From: JBDTNQ01 sp039933635 | GTDB lineage: Bacteria > Acidobacteriota > Vicinamibacteria > Vicinamibacterales > SCN-69-37 | Length of the DNA stretch: 25,906 nucleotides | Reading direction: 5' to 3' | Assembly (NCBI GenBank): GCA_039933635.1 | Contig: JBDTNQ010000063.1 | Location: 1 to 25,906 of the forward strand | Shown here: piece after piece, positions 1 to 8,717 of the stretch | How the letters are laid out: each line of letters starts with the position of its first letter | Position numbering within the stretch: position 1 is the stretch's first letter | Program-made: the position numbers and the translations under genes | The notes under the pieces: model-generated | Told to the model about the DNA's origin: nothing | Database searches by the model: none | What the model saw: the letters and a program-made list of their open reading frames with translations, nothing else

Positions 1-138
1 TCCGCCGCCCTGGCCCGGTGCTGGTCCACCCCCACCGCCACCCCGACCACCCCCGCCCTGCGCGAGCGCCGTGGCCAGGGACGTGATGATCAGCAGCGCC
101 GCCAAGGCCGCGAAGGATAGAGCAGGGCGTCGCATCAT
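1..138 (-). CDS. Glycine-rich secreted protein, N-terminal fragment
   Basis: Only the first 46 codons lie in the window; the rest is beyond the left edge. Reading from tandem ATG codons at 138 and 135, the protein starts with MMRRPALSFAALAALL, a basic n-region followed by a hydrophobic core, and a likely signal peptidase site after ATALA with Q as the next residue. It then becomes almost pure glycine with a few R, P, A and Q residues. It is therefore probably exported to the periplasm or beyond. The function cannot be told from this fragment. The frame is open to the edge, and codon use matches the neighbours. The gene points the same way as the BON-domain gene next door, with an 80-bp gap. 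Confidence 0.6.
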   Translation of the reverse strand, partial: MMRRPALSFAALAALLIITSLATALAQGGGGRGGGGGGPAPGQGGG

Positions 139-218
139 GTCTCTGATCGGTACGCTACAACGTTACGAGGAACCGAGCGGTGAAGTTTTGGTGTCAGCGG
201 CCTCGCCGGGCGGGGCGC

Positions 219-737
219 TCAGCGCCCGACGCGCAACTTGTTTTCGACGCTCAGGACCCCGGTGAAATCGAGGCGGGAGGACGCCAGCATCTTGTCGACC
301 TGGGAGTCGACGAAACCGGTGAGCGTGATGCGCTGATGCTCGACGATGATGTGAATGGGTGGATCGGCCAGCTGGGCATAGCGCCAGAACGCCGGGTAGT
401 TGTAGATGCGATCCGCGGCGAGCGCCCGGAGCCGGGCGTCCGTCTGGGACACCGGAAGGACATCGATGTCATTCCGCAGCGAGCGAATGCCGTCGATCTT
501 CTCGACGCGCTTGCCGATGTCGTCCTTCTTGTTGGGTGCGGTCACCTTACCGGTCAGCACCACGTTCCGGTTGTCGATCCCGATGTTGACGTCATCGAAG
601 ATGCTGAACTTGGAGTAGTTGCGGATGGACTCGGCGATCTTCTCGCCGAGGTCGCGATCGGAGATCTGCGCGAACGCCGGCCGGCTGGCGGCGAGCACTC
701 CGAGCAGCACGAAGGCAAGGGCGACGACTTTCCGCAT
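219..737 (-). CDS. Periplasmic protein with two BON domains
   Basis: A 172-residue OsmY-like protein. Residues 1-23 form a clear signal peptide (MRKVVALAFVLLGVLAA...PAFA, then Q). Two BON (bacterial OsmY and nodulation) domains follow, about 28-95 and 101-171. The first has the typical pattern of a helix (DLGEKIAESIRN), a strand (VNIGIDNRNVVLTGKV), a helix and a last strand (IRSLRNDIDVLP). The second repeats it with IHIIVEHQRITLTGFV and VLSVENKLRV. BON domains are thought to bind phospholipid or envelope surfaces and often occur in proteins made under osmotic or envelope stress; the exact role here is inference. A 7-bp palindrome (GGGCGCT / AGCGCCC, 213-227) spans the stop codon and may act as a weak terminator. 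A 9-mer, CGTAACGTT on the coding strand, lies 14 nt before the ATG and recurs before the gene at 1-138. Confidence 0.85.
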   Translation of the reverse strand: MRKVVALAFVLLGVLAASRPAFAQISDRDLGEKIAESIRNYSKFSIFDDVNIGIDNRNVVLTGKVTAPNKKDDIGKRVEKIDGIRSLRNDIDVLPVSQTDARLRALAADRIYNYPAFWRYAQLADPPIHIIVEHQRITLTGFVDSQVDKMLASSRLDFTGVLSVENKLRVGR

Positions 738-889
738 GATTCTGACTTTCTAACGTTACGCCGGAGCAAAGAGGGTGCCAAGGCCCTTCCGGACTTGGCC
801 GGCAAATCCCTGACTTCAGCCGGCCCGGTCCGTCGCCTGTCGCGGACAGTCGGCCGGCCGCGGTCGGCCGATTGACGCTCGCCACAATT

Positions 890-957
890 GAAACCGGGTT
901 TCTTTAGACTCCCGGTTTCCCTGGACTCCCGGAGTCTAAAGGCTCCCGGAGTCGGGC
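890..957. repeat. Four 17-bp tandem repeats with palindromic cores
   Basis: Units begin at 890, 907, 924 and 941: GAAACCGGGTTTCTTTA, GACTCCCGGTTTCCCTG, GACTCCCGGAGTCTAAA and GGCTCCCGGAGTCGGGC. Several parts are dyad-symmetric: GAAACC-G-GGTTTC (890-902), GACTCC-C-GGAGTC (924-936), and TTTAGACTCC (903-912) facing GGAGTCTAAA (931-940). The array starts 3 bp after the stop codon of the ZIP gene and lies about 150 bp upstream of the BON gene. It could be a set of operator sites for the BON gene, a terminator for the ZIP transcript, or a small repeat family of this genome. The sequence shows only the periodicity and symmetry. Confidence 0.7.
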
Positions 958-959
958 GG

Positions 960-1691
960 TCATAGCGCCGCGATGGTCAGGACTCCGAGACCAATCAGAA
1001 TGAACTGACGCACCCCGTTTCGATCCAGATGGCCGCGGTGGAGGCTCGGAATCAGGTCAGCCATCGCGACATAGAGAAAGTTGCCAGCGGCGAAGGCGAG
1101 CACGTAGGGCACAGCCTTCGGGGCATGCTCTCCGCCGAGGAGCATCGCGGCCGCACCGACCGCACCGCCCGCGGCCGAGGTCAGGTTCTTCAGGAACGCC
1201 TGGCCGCGAGAGTACCCGGCCGACAACAACACCGCAAAGTCTCCCGCCTCCTGCGGTATTTCGTGCGCCACGATAGCGAGCGCGGTGGTGATGCCCAGAG
1301 GCACGGCCGTCAGGGTGGCAGCGGCGATGACGAGCCCATCCACGAACGTGTGCACGGCGTCGCCGACGACGATGAGCGTGGCTGTGCTCCGGTGCACGTG
1401 GCAGTCCGCATCGTCATGGCAATGGCGCCAGAGGACGAGCTTCTCGAGGACGAAAAAGGTGAGGATGCCGCCGAGGAGGGTGCCAAAGGCCACCTGAGGC
1501 TTCAAGGACTCGAGCGCCTCTGGTACCAAGCTGAGAAGGGCAGCGCCGAGCAGGGTGCCGACTGCGTACGAGACCAGCCACGGCACGACGCGTGTCCGTA
1601 CGTCCTGATGAAAGAAAAGCAGCAGGGATGCGACGAGAAGCCCGCCGACGCTGCCGACCATCGCCAAACCCAGCGTCGCGGTCCAAATCAT
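960..1691 (-). CDS. ZIP-family divalent metal transporter
   Basis: A 243-residue integral membrane protein of the ZIP (Zrt/Irt-like) family, which moves zinc, iron or related divalent cations into the cytoplasm. The family's metal-site motifs are present: HTFVDG at 114-119 in one central helix and HEIPQE at 143-148 in the next. The ending AGNFLYVAMADLIPSLHR (about 203-219) is also typical. Between the third and fourth helices lies a metal-binding-type loop rich in His, Cys and Asp (HCHDDADCHVH, 90-100). About eight hydrophobic segments can be seen. Length is usual for the bacterial family. Metal specificity cannot be read from sequence. The ATG at 1691 is followed directly by a membrane helix. 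It is 25 bp downstream of the methyltransferase-like gene and may share its transcript. Confidence 0.88.
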   Translation of the reverse strand: MIWTATLGLAMVGSVGGLLVASLLLFFHQDVRTRVVPWLVSYAVGTLLGAALLSLVPEALESLKPQVAFGTLLGGILTFFVLEKLVLWRHCHDDADCHVHRSTATLIVVGDAVHTFVDGLVIAAATLTAVPLGITTALAIVAHEIPQEAGDFAVLLSAGYSRGQAFLKNLTSAAGGAVGAAAMLLGGEHAPKAVPYVLAFAAGNFLYVAMADLIPSLHRGHLDRNGVRQFILIGLGVLTIAAL

Positions 1692-1716
1692 CGAGGCAAA
1701 TCATAGGTCATTGGGA

Positions 1717-2259
1717 CTATCTCGGCTTTTGGGCCTCGTAGTAGGTCAGGCCTTCGGCGGAGGCCAGCAGCCGCGAGGCCCGCCCGCCCGCCGACAGCAG
1801 CTGTGAGCTGACCGTGTCGGTCGGTGGCGGCGCGGACGAGGCGCCGAAGAGGCCGGACTTGCGGATGCCCTCGATGACGATCAGCCGTCCACCAGGCCGA
1901 AGCGCGCGAAATCCCTCGTTCAGGAGGCTGCGCCATGCGGGGTCGGACGTCGCCGCTCGAGGGACAGCGAGCACGACGATGTCGATGACACCTTCGTCGG
2001 CCGGAAGCTGTTCGGGTGGCGCGTCGGCGAACTCGACCAACACGCCTTCGGCGGCCGCGGCCGCCTCGATGGCCGCGCGGCTGACCGTCGGCTGATTGGC
2101 GGCCACGGTCTGGCCGTTCAGTCCGGTGAGGCGCGCGAGTTGCGCGGCCAGCTCGGGCTCAGGCGCGCCGGCGAGCATCACGCGATCGCCCCCTTTCACG
2201 CCGACCATCGCCAACGATGTCTGATAGGGCGACGGGCCTTTGCGGAACCACTGCAGCAT
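1717..2259 (-). CDS. Degenerate methyltransferase-fold protein
   Basis: A 180-residue protein resembling the Rossmann part of class I SAM-dependent methyltransferases (UbiE/Methyltransf_11 type). After an N-terminal stretch the first strand reads DRVMLAGAPEPE (25-36), where an active enzyme would normally show a glycine-rich D-x-G-x-G-x-G loop. Later parts fit the fold better: VIDIVVLAVPRA (acidic strand 4 region) and ALRPGGRLIVIEG (strand 5, the familiar 'LRPGGRL' signature). The C-terminal part after about residue 130 is short and rich in Ala and Ser. It may be a weakly conserved methyltransferase or one that no longer binds SAM. The substrate is unknown. The ATG at 2259 is only 20 bp from the divergent inositol-phosphate synthase gene. 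Confidence 0.5.
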   Translation of the reverse strand: MLQWFRKGPSPYQTSLAMVGVKGGDRVMLAGAPEPELAAQLARLTGLNGQTVAANQPTVSRAAIEAAAAAEGVLVEFADAPPEQLPADEGVIDIVVLAVPRAATSDPAWRSLLNEGFRALRPGGRLIVIEGIRKSGLFGASSAPPPTDTVSSQLLSAGGRASRLLASAEGLTYYEAQKPR

Positions 2260-2270
2260 GGGGGTCGATG

Positions 2271-2280
2271 ATATAGTTTT
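2271..2280 (+). promoter_or_regulatory. AT-rich element between divergent genes, possible -10
   Basis: The 20-bp gap between two divergent starts contains ATATAGTTTT, very AT-rich for this genome. TATAGT (2272-2277) is a plausible -10 hexamer for the plus strand, and the reverse complement offers TATATC-like sequence for the minus strand. No good -35 was found at the expected distance, so this is tentative. Confidence 0.2.
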
Positions 2281-3599
2281 TGCCCGTGACTCAAGGACTT
2301 ACCATTGCTCCAGCCGAGGGCAAACTCGGCATTCTCCTCGTTGGCCTGGGGGCCGTCAGCACAACCACCGTCGCAGGTGTCATGGCCATCCGGAAGGGGC
2401 TGGCCAAGCCCATTGGCTCGTTGACCCAGATGGGGACCGTCCGGCTCGGCAAGCGGACCGAGTCCCGGTCACCGGCCATCAAGGATTTCGTTCCGATTTC
2501 CGGCCTGGATGACATCGTGTTCGGCGGCTGGGACATCTTCGAGGATGACTGTTACGAGGCCGCCAAGACGGCCGGGGTCCTCGAATCCTCGCTGCTCGAC
2601 TCCGTCAAGGACGAACTCTCGACCGTCAAGCCGATGTCGGCCGTGTTCGACCGGTACTACGTCAAGCGGCTGGACGGCCCGAACGTCAAGAAGGGCAAGA
2701 ACAAGAAGGATCTCGCCGAGCAGCTCATCGACGACATCCGGCGCTTCAAGGCGGACAACAAGGTCAGCCGGCTCGTGATGGTGTGGTGCGGCAGCACCGA
2801 GATCTATCTCACCGAATCGCCCGCCCATCAATCGCTGGCGGCGTTCGAGAAGGCGCTCGAGGCAAGCGATCCTTCGATCCCGTCGAGCATGATTTACGCG
2901 TATGCGGCGATCCACGAGGGCATCCCCTACGCAAACGCGGCGCCGAACCTCAGCGCTGACGTTCCGGCTCTGACCGAATTGGCCTCGAAGACCGGTTCAC
3001 CGCTGGCGGGCAAGGACCTGAAGACCGGCCAGACGTTGATCAAGACCATCATCGCGCCGGGCCTCAAGGCGCGACTCCTCGGCGTCGAAGGCTGGTACTC
3101 GACGAACATTCTCGGCAACCGCGACGGCGAGGTGCTCGACGATCCGGAATCCTTCAAGACGAAGGAAGAGAGCAAGAAGTCGGTGCTCGACTACATTTTT
3201 CAGTCGTCGCTCTACCCCGACCTCTACGCCGACCTCCATCACGTCGTGCGCATCAACTATTACAAGCCGCGCGGCGATGCGAAAGAAGGCTGGGACAACA
3301 TCGATCTGGTCGGCTGGCTCGGCTACAAGATGCAGCTGAAGGTCAATTTCCTATGCCGCGACAGCATCCTGGCGGCGCCTATCGTGCTCGACGTGGCGTT
3401 GTTCATGGACCTCGCTAAGCGCGCGGGCATGTCCGGCATTCAGGAATGGCTGTCGTTCTACTTCAAGAGCCCGGTGCACGCCCCTGGCCTCTATCCCGAG
3501 CACGATCTGTTCATCCAGTTGATGAAGCTGAAGAACACGCTGCGCTACATGCGCGGCGAGGAACTGATTACGCACCTCGGTCGCGAGTACTACGACTGA
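2280..3599 (+). CDS. ino1: Myo-inositol-1-phosphate synthase
   Basis: A 439-residue enzyme of the inositol-3-phosphate synthase family (NAD-dependent conversion of glucose 6-phosphate to inositol 1-phosphate), the first step towards inositol lipids and compatible solutes. The N-terminal NAD fold carries GLGAVSTTTVAG (23-33). Family signatures further on include SRLVMVWCGSTE, DLKTGQTLIKTIIAPGLK, GWYSTNILGNRDG and KEESKKSVLDYIF, the last with the Lys-rich catalytic region. The length is close to the bacterial/archaeal-type enzyme (about 360-440) and shorter than the eukaryotic one (over 500). Start choice: TTG at 2280 gives the longest frame, while GTG at 2286 (VTQGLTIA) is equally possible and would suit a leaderless transcript. 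No phosphatase or phosphatidylinositol synthase gene is adjacent. Confidence 0.92.
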   Translation: MPVTQGLTIAPAEGKLGILLVGLGAVSTTTVAGVMAIRKGLAKPIGSLTQMGTVRLGKRTESRSPAIKDFVPISGLDDIVFGGWDIFEDDCYEAAKTAGVLESSLLDSVKDELSTVKPMSAVFDRYYVKRLDGPNVKKGKNKKDLAEQLIDDIRRFKADNKVSRLVMVWCGSTEIYLTESPAHQSLAAFEKALEASDPSIPSSMIYAYAAIHEGIPYANAAPNLSADVPALTELASKTGSPLAGKDLKTGQTLIKTIIAPGLKARLLGVEGWYSTNILGNRDGEVLDDPESFKTKEESKKSVLDYIFQSSLYPDLYADLHHVVRINYYKPRGDAKEGWDNIDLVGWLGYKMQLKVNFLCRDSILAAPIVLDVALFMDLAKRAGMSGIQEWLSFYFKSPVHAPGLYPEHDLFIQLMKLKNTLRYMRGEELITHLGREYYD

Positions 3600-3621
3600 T
3601 TCAGGGCCGCCAGTTCGCGCC

Positions 3622-4106
3622 ATGATGAAACGCTTTCAGCCTTCGCTCATCGGCGGCCTGTTCATCGGCATCCTGTCGGCGCTCCCGATCGTCGGCGCCG
3701 CCAACGCCTGTTGCTGTCTGTGGGTGGTCGTCGGCGGCGTGCTGACGGTGTATCTGCAGAAGCAGGCCCACCCGGACTCCCTGGAGGTCACTGACGCCAT
3801 CTTGGGCGGGCTCGTGGCCGGGGCGATCGGCGCGCTGGTCCACGTGCTCGCCAATGCGGTGCTGTTCTCGTTTGCCAGCGATCGCGTGGTCGACCAGATT
3901 CGAAACGCCTTCGACCAGAATCCCCAACTGCCTCCGGAGATTCGCGATCGCATGGACGATCTGCTGTCCCGGCCGAACGCGTCGGCCCTGATGGCCGTGG
4001 CGTTCGCCGCCATCAGCCTGCCGATTTACGCCATCTTCAGCATGCTTGGCGCCCTGCTCGGATTCGCGATGTTCCGCAATCCGAAAAAGCCTGAAACCCC
4101 AGTCTG

Positions 4107-4107
<1 letters not shown>
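3622..4107 (+). CDS. Small membrane protein with a triple-Cys motif
   Basis: A 161-residue predicted integral membrane protein of unknown function. Four hydrophobic segments can be seen, about 9-27, 31-46, 60-86 and 126-152. A triple cysteine (C30-C32) followed by LWVVVGGV lies at the boundary of the first two. A polar stretch (about 88-120, DRVVDQIRNAF...PPEIRDRMDDLL) separates the last two helices. The C-terminus is basic and proline-rich (RNPKKPETPV). I recall similar short bacterial proteins with clustered cysteines in this position but no assigned role. The stop codon overlaps the start of the acetyl-CoA synthetase gene (TGATG, 4105-4109), so the two are probably translationally coupled. 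ATG codons at 3622 and 3625 are both possible starts. Confidence 0.7.
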
Positions 4108-6071
<1,964 letters not shown>

Positions 6072-6116
6072 GGGACGTGGGACCGAGGGACGATGGGACC
6101 AGGGGACGAGACCCCA
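6072..6116. repeat. Three 15-bp GGGAC-type tandem repeats
   Basis: Directly after the acsA stop codon come three imperfect 15-bp units: GGGACGTGGGACCGA (6072), GGGACGATGGGACCA (6087) and GGGGACGAGACCCCA (6102). Each contains two GGGAC-like half-units. It is a purine-rich, low-complexity array on the plus strand with no open frame of interest. It may be a slippage-prone repeat or a genome-wide intergenic family. Confidence 0.65.
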
Positions 6117-6177
6117 GAGAACTTCGACGCTGGAAATTGCGTAGTACCGTGAGTCGTAAGCCTTGAGCCTGCAGTTT

Positions 6178-6205
6178 GCCTGCAGCCTGTAGTCTGTAGC
6201 CTGCC
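6178..6205. repeat. Four 7-bp GCCTGTA-type tandem repeats abutting a start codon
   Basis: Heptamers GCCTGCA (6178), GCCTGTA (6185), GTCTGTA (6192) and GCCTGCC (6199) run without a gap into the ATG at 6206. A further copy, GCCTGCA, lies at 6167. The array fills the place where a ribosome binding site would be, and no Shine-Dalgarno-like purine run is seen there. Confidence 0.65.
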
Positions 6206-6892
6206 ATGCCCCTTATCGAAACTGTCGATCTCTGGAAGACCTACCACATGGGCACCGAGGACGTACACGCGCTTCGGGGCGTGTCCATCCAGATTCAGCG
6301 CGGCGAATACGTGGCGATCATGGGCCCCTCGGGATCGGGCAAGTCCACGCTGATGAATCTGATTGGCTGCCTCGACACGCCATCGAAGGGCAGCTACCTG
6401 CTCAACGACAAGCAGGTCAGCGAGATGAACGACGACGAGCTGGCGCGCATCCGGAACGAAGAGATCGGGTTCGTCTTCCAGACGTTCAACCTGCTGCCGC
6501 GCGCGACCGCGCTTCACAACGTCGAGTTGCCCCTCATCTACGCCGGCGCGTCCGCCAAAGAGCGCGCGCAGCGCGCGAATCAGGCCCTCGACCGGGTTGA
6601 ACTGGGCGATCGCAAGACGCACCGGCCAAATGAGATGTCAGGCGGCCAGCGCCAGCGCGTGGCCATTGCCCGCGCGCTCGTGAACAACCCGTCAATCCTG
6701 CTTGCCGACGAGCCGACCGGCAACCTCGATTCACGCACGGGCGTTGAGATCATGGCCCTGTTCGCGAAGCTGCACGAGGCTGGCAACACCATCGTGCTCG
6801 TCACGCACGAGGCCGATGTCGCAGCCCACGCGCACCGAACGATCAGCATCCGTGACGGACAGGTCGAGAAGGACGTTTCTCGGGCCGCGTAA
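6206..6892 (+). CDS. ABC transporter ATPase, MacB/LolD type
   Basis: A 228-residue ATP-binding subunit, the length of the MacB/LolD/FtsE class, which drives lipoprotein release, macrolide or peptide export by mechanotransmission rather than uptake. Visible motifs are Walker A GPSGSGKST (40-48), Q-loop FVFQTFNLLPRATA, the signature MSGGQRQR (144-151), Walker B ILLADEPTGNLDS, and an H-loop in VLVTHEADVAAHA. The opening (LIETVDLWKTYHMG, VHALRGVSIQIQ) and the 'TALHNVELPLIYAG' segment are typical of this class. No permease gene lies within the window, so its partner must be elsewhere. The start codon directly follows a heptanucleotide repeat and lacks a recognisable ribosome binding site. GTG or ATG alternatives downstream would cut into the domain. 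Confidence 0.92.
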   Translation: MPLIETVDLWKTYHMGTEDVHALRGVSIQIQRGEYVAIMGPSGSGKSTLMNLIGCLDTPSKGSYLLNDKQVSEMNDDELARIRNEEIGFVFQTFNLLPRATALHNVELPLIYAGASAKERAQRANQALDRVELGDRKTHRPNEMSGGQRQRVAIARALVNNPSILLADEPTGNLDSRTGVEIMALFAKLHEAGNTIVLVTHEADVAAHAHRTISIRDGQVEKDVSRAA

Positions 6893-6952
6893 CCGCTGAC
6901 AAGACCCGGTGTTGAAGTGCTACACCCGGTCTCTTACACTCGTCGTCGCACC

Positions 6953-7768
6953 ATGACGGCGCCCCTGCTCGATTACCGGAACGTCTCCATCTACCGCGGT
7001 GACACCCTTGCCCTCGATCGGCTGACGCTCCAGATTGGCGTCGGCGAGCACGTCGCGATCCTCGGGCCCAACGGCTGCGGCAAGTCCACGCTCATCAAGA
7101 CATTCACGCGGGAGTGCTATCCCGCGCACCAGGACGGGCCGTCCACGCTGCGGATTCTCGGGCAGGACGCGTGGGACGTGACCGAACTTCGCGGGATGCT
7201 CGGGATCGTCACGAACGATCTGGTGGACGAGTGCGCGCGGGGCATGTCGAGTGACTTCGCCGAGCTGCCGCGCCGCGTCCGCGCGCGGGACACGGTGTTG
7301 TCCGGATTCTTCTCGAGTATCGGCGTGTGGGCGCATCATCACGTCACGCCGGAGATGGCGGCGAAAGCCGACGAGCTGCTGGAACGCCTTGAAGTGGCAC
7401 ATCTGGCAAACCGCTTCCTTGATGAGATGTCATCGGGAGAGGTCCGCCGTGTCGTCATCGCGCGCGCGCTCGTGCACGATCCCACATCCCTCGTTCTCGA
7501 CGAACCCACCAACAGTCTGGATCTTCGGGCCATGCACGATTTGCGCGACGCGGTGCGCACGATCGCCCGCTCCGGGATGTCCGTGATCCTGGTCACGCAC
7601 CATCTTCCGGACATCATCCCGGAGATCGAGCGCGTCATCCTGCTCAAGAAAGGGCGCGTCGTGCAGGATGGGCCAAAGGCCAGCGTGCTGACGTCGGCGA
7701 CGCTGTCGGACCTCTTCGGCATCCCGATTGAGGTCGCGCGGCACGACGGCTACTTTCACGCGTGGTGA
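6953..7768 (+). CDS. ABC ATPase, ModF/YlmA-like stand-alone type
   Basis: A 271-residue ATP-binding protein of the ABC class. It has Walker A GPNGCGKST (38-46), the signature MSSGEVRR (159-166; SSGE instead of the usual SGGQ), Walker B SLVLDEPTNSLD (179-190), and an H-loop in LVTHHLPDII (213-222). The segments QDAWDVTELRGMLGIVTNDL and DTVLSGFFSSIGVWAHH resemble COG1119 (ModF/YlmA) ATPases, which are often found without a permease. The insert TRECYPAHQDGPS after Walker A also fits that group. Start choice: ATG at 6953 begins the conserved LLDYRNVSIYRGD; an in-frame GTG at 6917 would add 12 residues with no family match. It lies 60 bp after another ABC ATPase gene, but the two differ in class and need not work together. 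Confidence 0.87.
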   Translation: MTAPLLDYRNVSIYRGDTLALDRLTLQIGVGEHVAILGPNGCGKSTLIKTFTRECYPAHQDGPSTLRILGQDAWDVTELRGMLGIVTNDLVDECARGMSSDFAELPRRVRARDTVLSGFFSSIGVWAHHHVTPEMAAKADELLERLEVAHLANRFLDEMSSGEVRRVVIARALVHDPTSLVLDEPTNSLDLRAMHDLRDAVRTIARSGMSVILVTHHLPDIIPEIERVILLKKGRVVQDGPKASVLTSATLSDLFGIPIEVARHDGYFHAW

Positions 7769-7792
7769 CGAGGCGGTCCGTGGCGGTTCGCC

Positions 7793-8677
7793 GTGCAGTT
7801 GACCTGCGTCGTCTGTACCTTTATCGTCGATCTTCCTGTGTCCGACTCCTTCGCGGACAACCTCCTGTCGGTGAGACGCGCGCACGCTCGTGTGCTGCCC
7901 AATCGCTATCTCATACCGCAGTTCGTCGAGGACCTCCTCGAGCTGCTGTTTCCTCAGATCGCCGGGGAGCATGCGTACGCCACGCGCGACGATATCCAGC
8001 GCAAACTTGACCTGCTCGCGACCGACCTCGCAGGAATTCTGGGTCCGCAGGCCGAGCATGTTCCCGCAGGACCCGCGGAGGCGGTGCGTCACTTCTTCGC
8101 GAGCCTGCCCTCGATTTATTCCACTCTCTGGCTGGACGCGCGGGCGATCCACGAAGGCGATCCGGCATCCGAAAGTCTCGACGAGGTGATTGCCGGGTAT
8201 CCGGGATTTTTTTCCGTCTACGCCTACCGCATCGCGCACGCGCTGCACCAGCAGCGGATTCCGGTCCTGCCCCGGCTGTTCACCGAGTACGCGCACCTGC
8301 GGACGGGCATCGATATCCATCCCGGCGCCCGGATCGGCGAGCGGTTCTGCATCGACCACGGCACCGGCATCGTGATCGGGGGGACCTGCGAGATCGGCAC
8401 GGCCGTGAAGCTCTATCAAGGCGTATCACTCGGCGCGTTGAGCGTGTCGAAGGAAATGGCTGGGACGAAACGCCATCCCACGATTGAAGACAACGTGGTC
8501 ATCTACTCGAATGCCACCATTCTCGGCGGACGCACGCGCATCGGGCACGATAGCGTCGTCGGCGGCAACGTCTGGCTGACCGAGAGCGTGCCCGCGTTTT
8601 CCATCGTGCAGCATCGCAGCGAGATTAAGGTGCGGTCCAGACAGGTCGAGGACCACGCCATCGACTTCGTCATCTGA
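7793..8677 (+). CDS. cysE: Serine O-acetyltransferase (EpsC/CysE type)
   Basis: A 294-residue enzyme that makes O-acetylserine from serine and acetyl-CoA, the first committed step of cysteine synthesis. The helical N-terminal part (about 30-150) contains SLPSIYSTLWLDARAIHEGDPAS. The C-terminal left-handed beta-helix is made of hexapeptide repeats (GIDIHPGARIGERFCIDHGTGIVIGGTCEIG, written here only to locate it in pieces: IHPGARIG, DHGTGIVIG). The catalytic histidine of DHGTG is residue 189. The chain ends in DFVI; a C-terminal isoleucine is what docks into the cysteine synthase active site in known complexes. Start choice: GTG at 7793 is the longest option; GTG at 7838 (VSDSFADNLL) fits the family start better and may be the true one. 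Neither has a clear ribosome binding site. Confidence 0.92.
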   Translation: MQLTCVVCTFIVDLPVSDSFADNLLSVRRAHARVLPNRYLIPQFVEDLLELLFPQIAGEHAYATRDDIQRKLDLLATDLAGILGPQAEHVPAGPAEAVRHFFASLPSIYSTLWLDARAIHEGDPASESLDEVIAGYPGFFSVYAYRIAHALHQQRIPVLPRLFTEYAHLRTGIDIHPGARIGERFCIDHGTGIVIGGTCEIGTAVKLYQGVSLGALSVSKEMAGTKRHPTIEDNVVIYSNATILGGRTRIGHDSVVGGNVWLTESVPAFSIVQHRSEIKVRSRQVEDHAIDFVI

Positions 8678-8707
8678 TCCATCGCCGATCCAGCAGACCT
8701 TACATTC

Positions 8708-8713
8708 GGAGAG
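8708..8713 (+). promoter_or_regulatory. Ribosome binding site of cysK
   Basis: GGAGAG lies a few bases before the ATG at 8718 and is one of the clearest Shine-Dalgarno sequences in the window, fixing the cysK start. Confidence 0.7.
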
Positions 8714-8717
8714 ACCC

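Noticed and set aside
848..874. CGGCCGGCCG / CGGTCGGCCG words upstream of the BON gene
   Set aside because: Short GC-only near-palindromes are common in DNA of this composition, and no regular spacing was seen.
6893..6952. ACCCGGT direct repeat between the two ABC genes
   Set aside because: Only two short copies (about 6905 and 6924) with no symmetry or phase; chance is a sufficient explanation in this composition.
6206..7768. The two ABC ATPases as one transporter
   Set aside because: They belong to different classes, no permease or binding protein is adjacent, and a 60-bp gap with its own start separates them.
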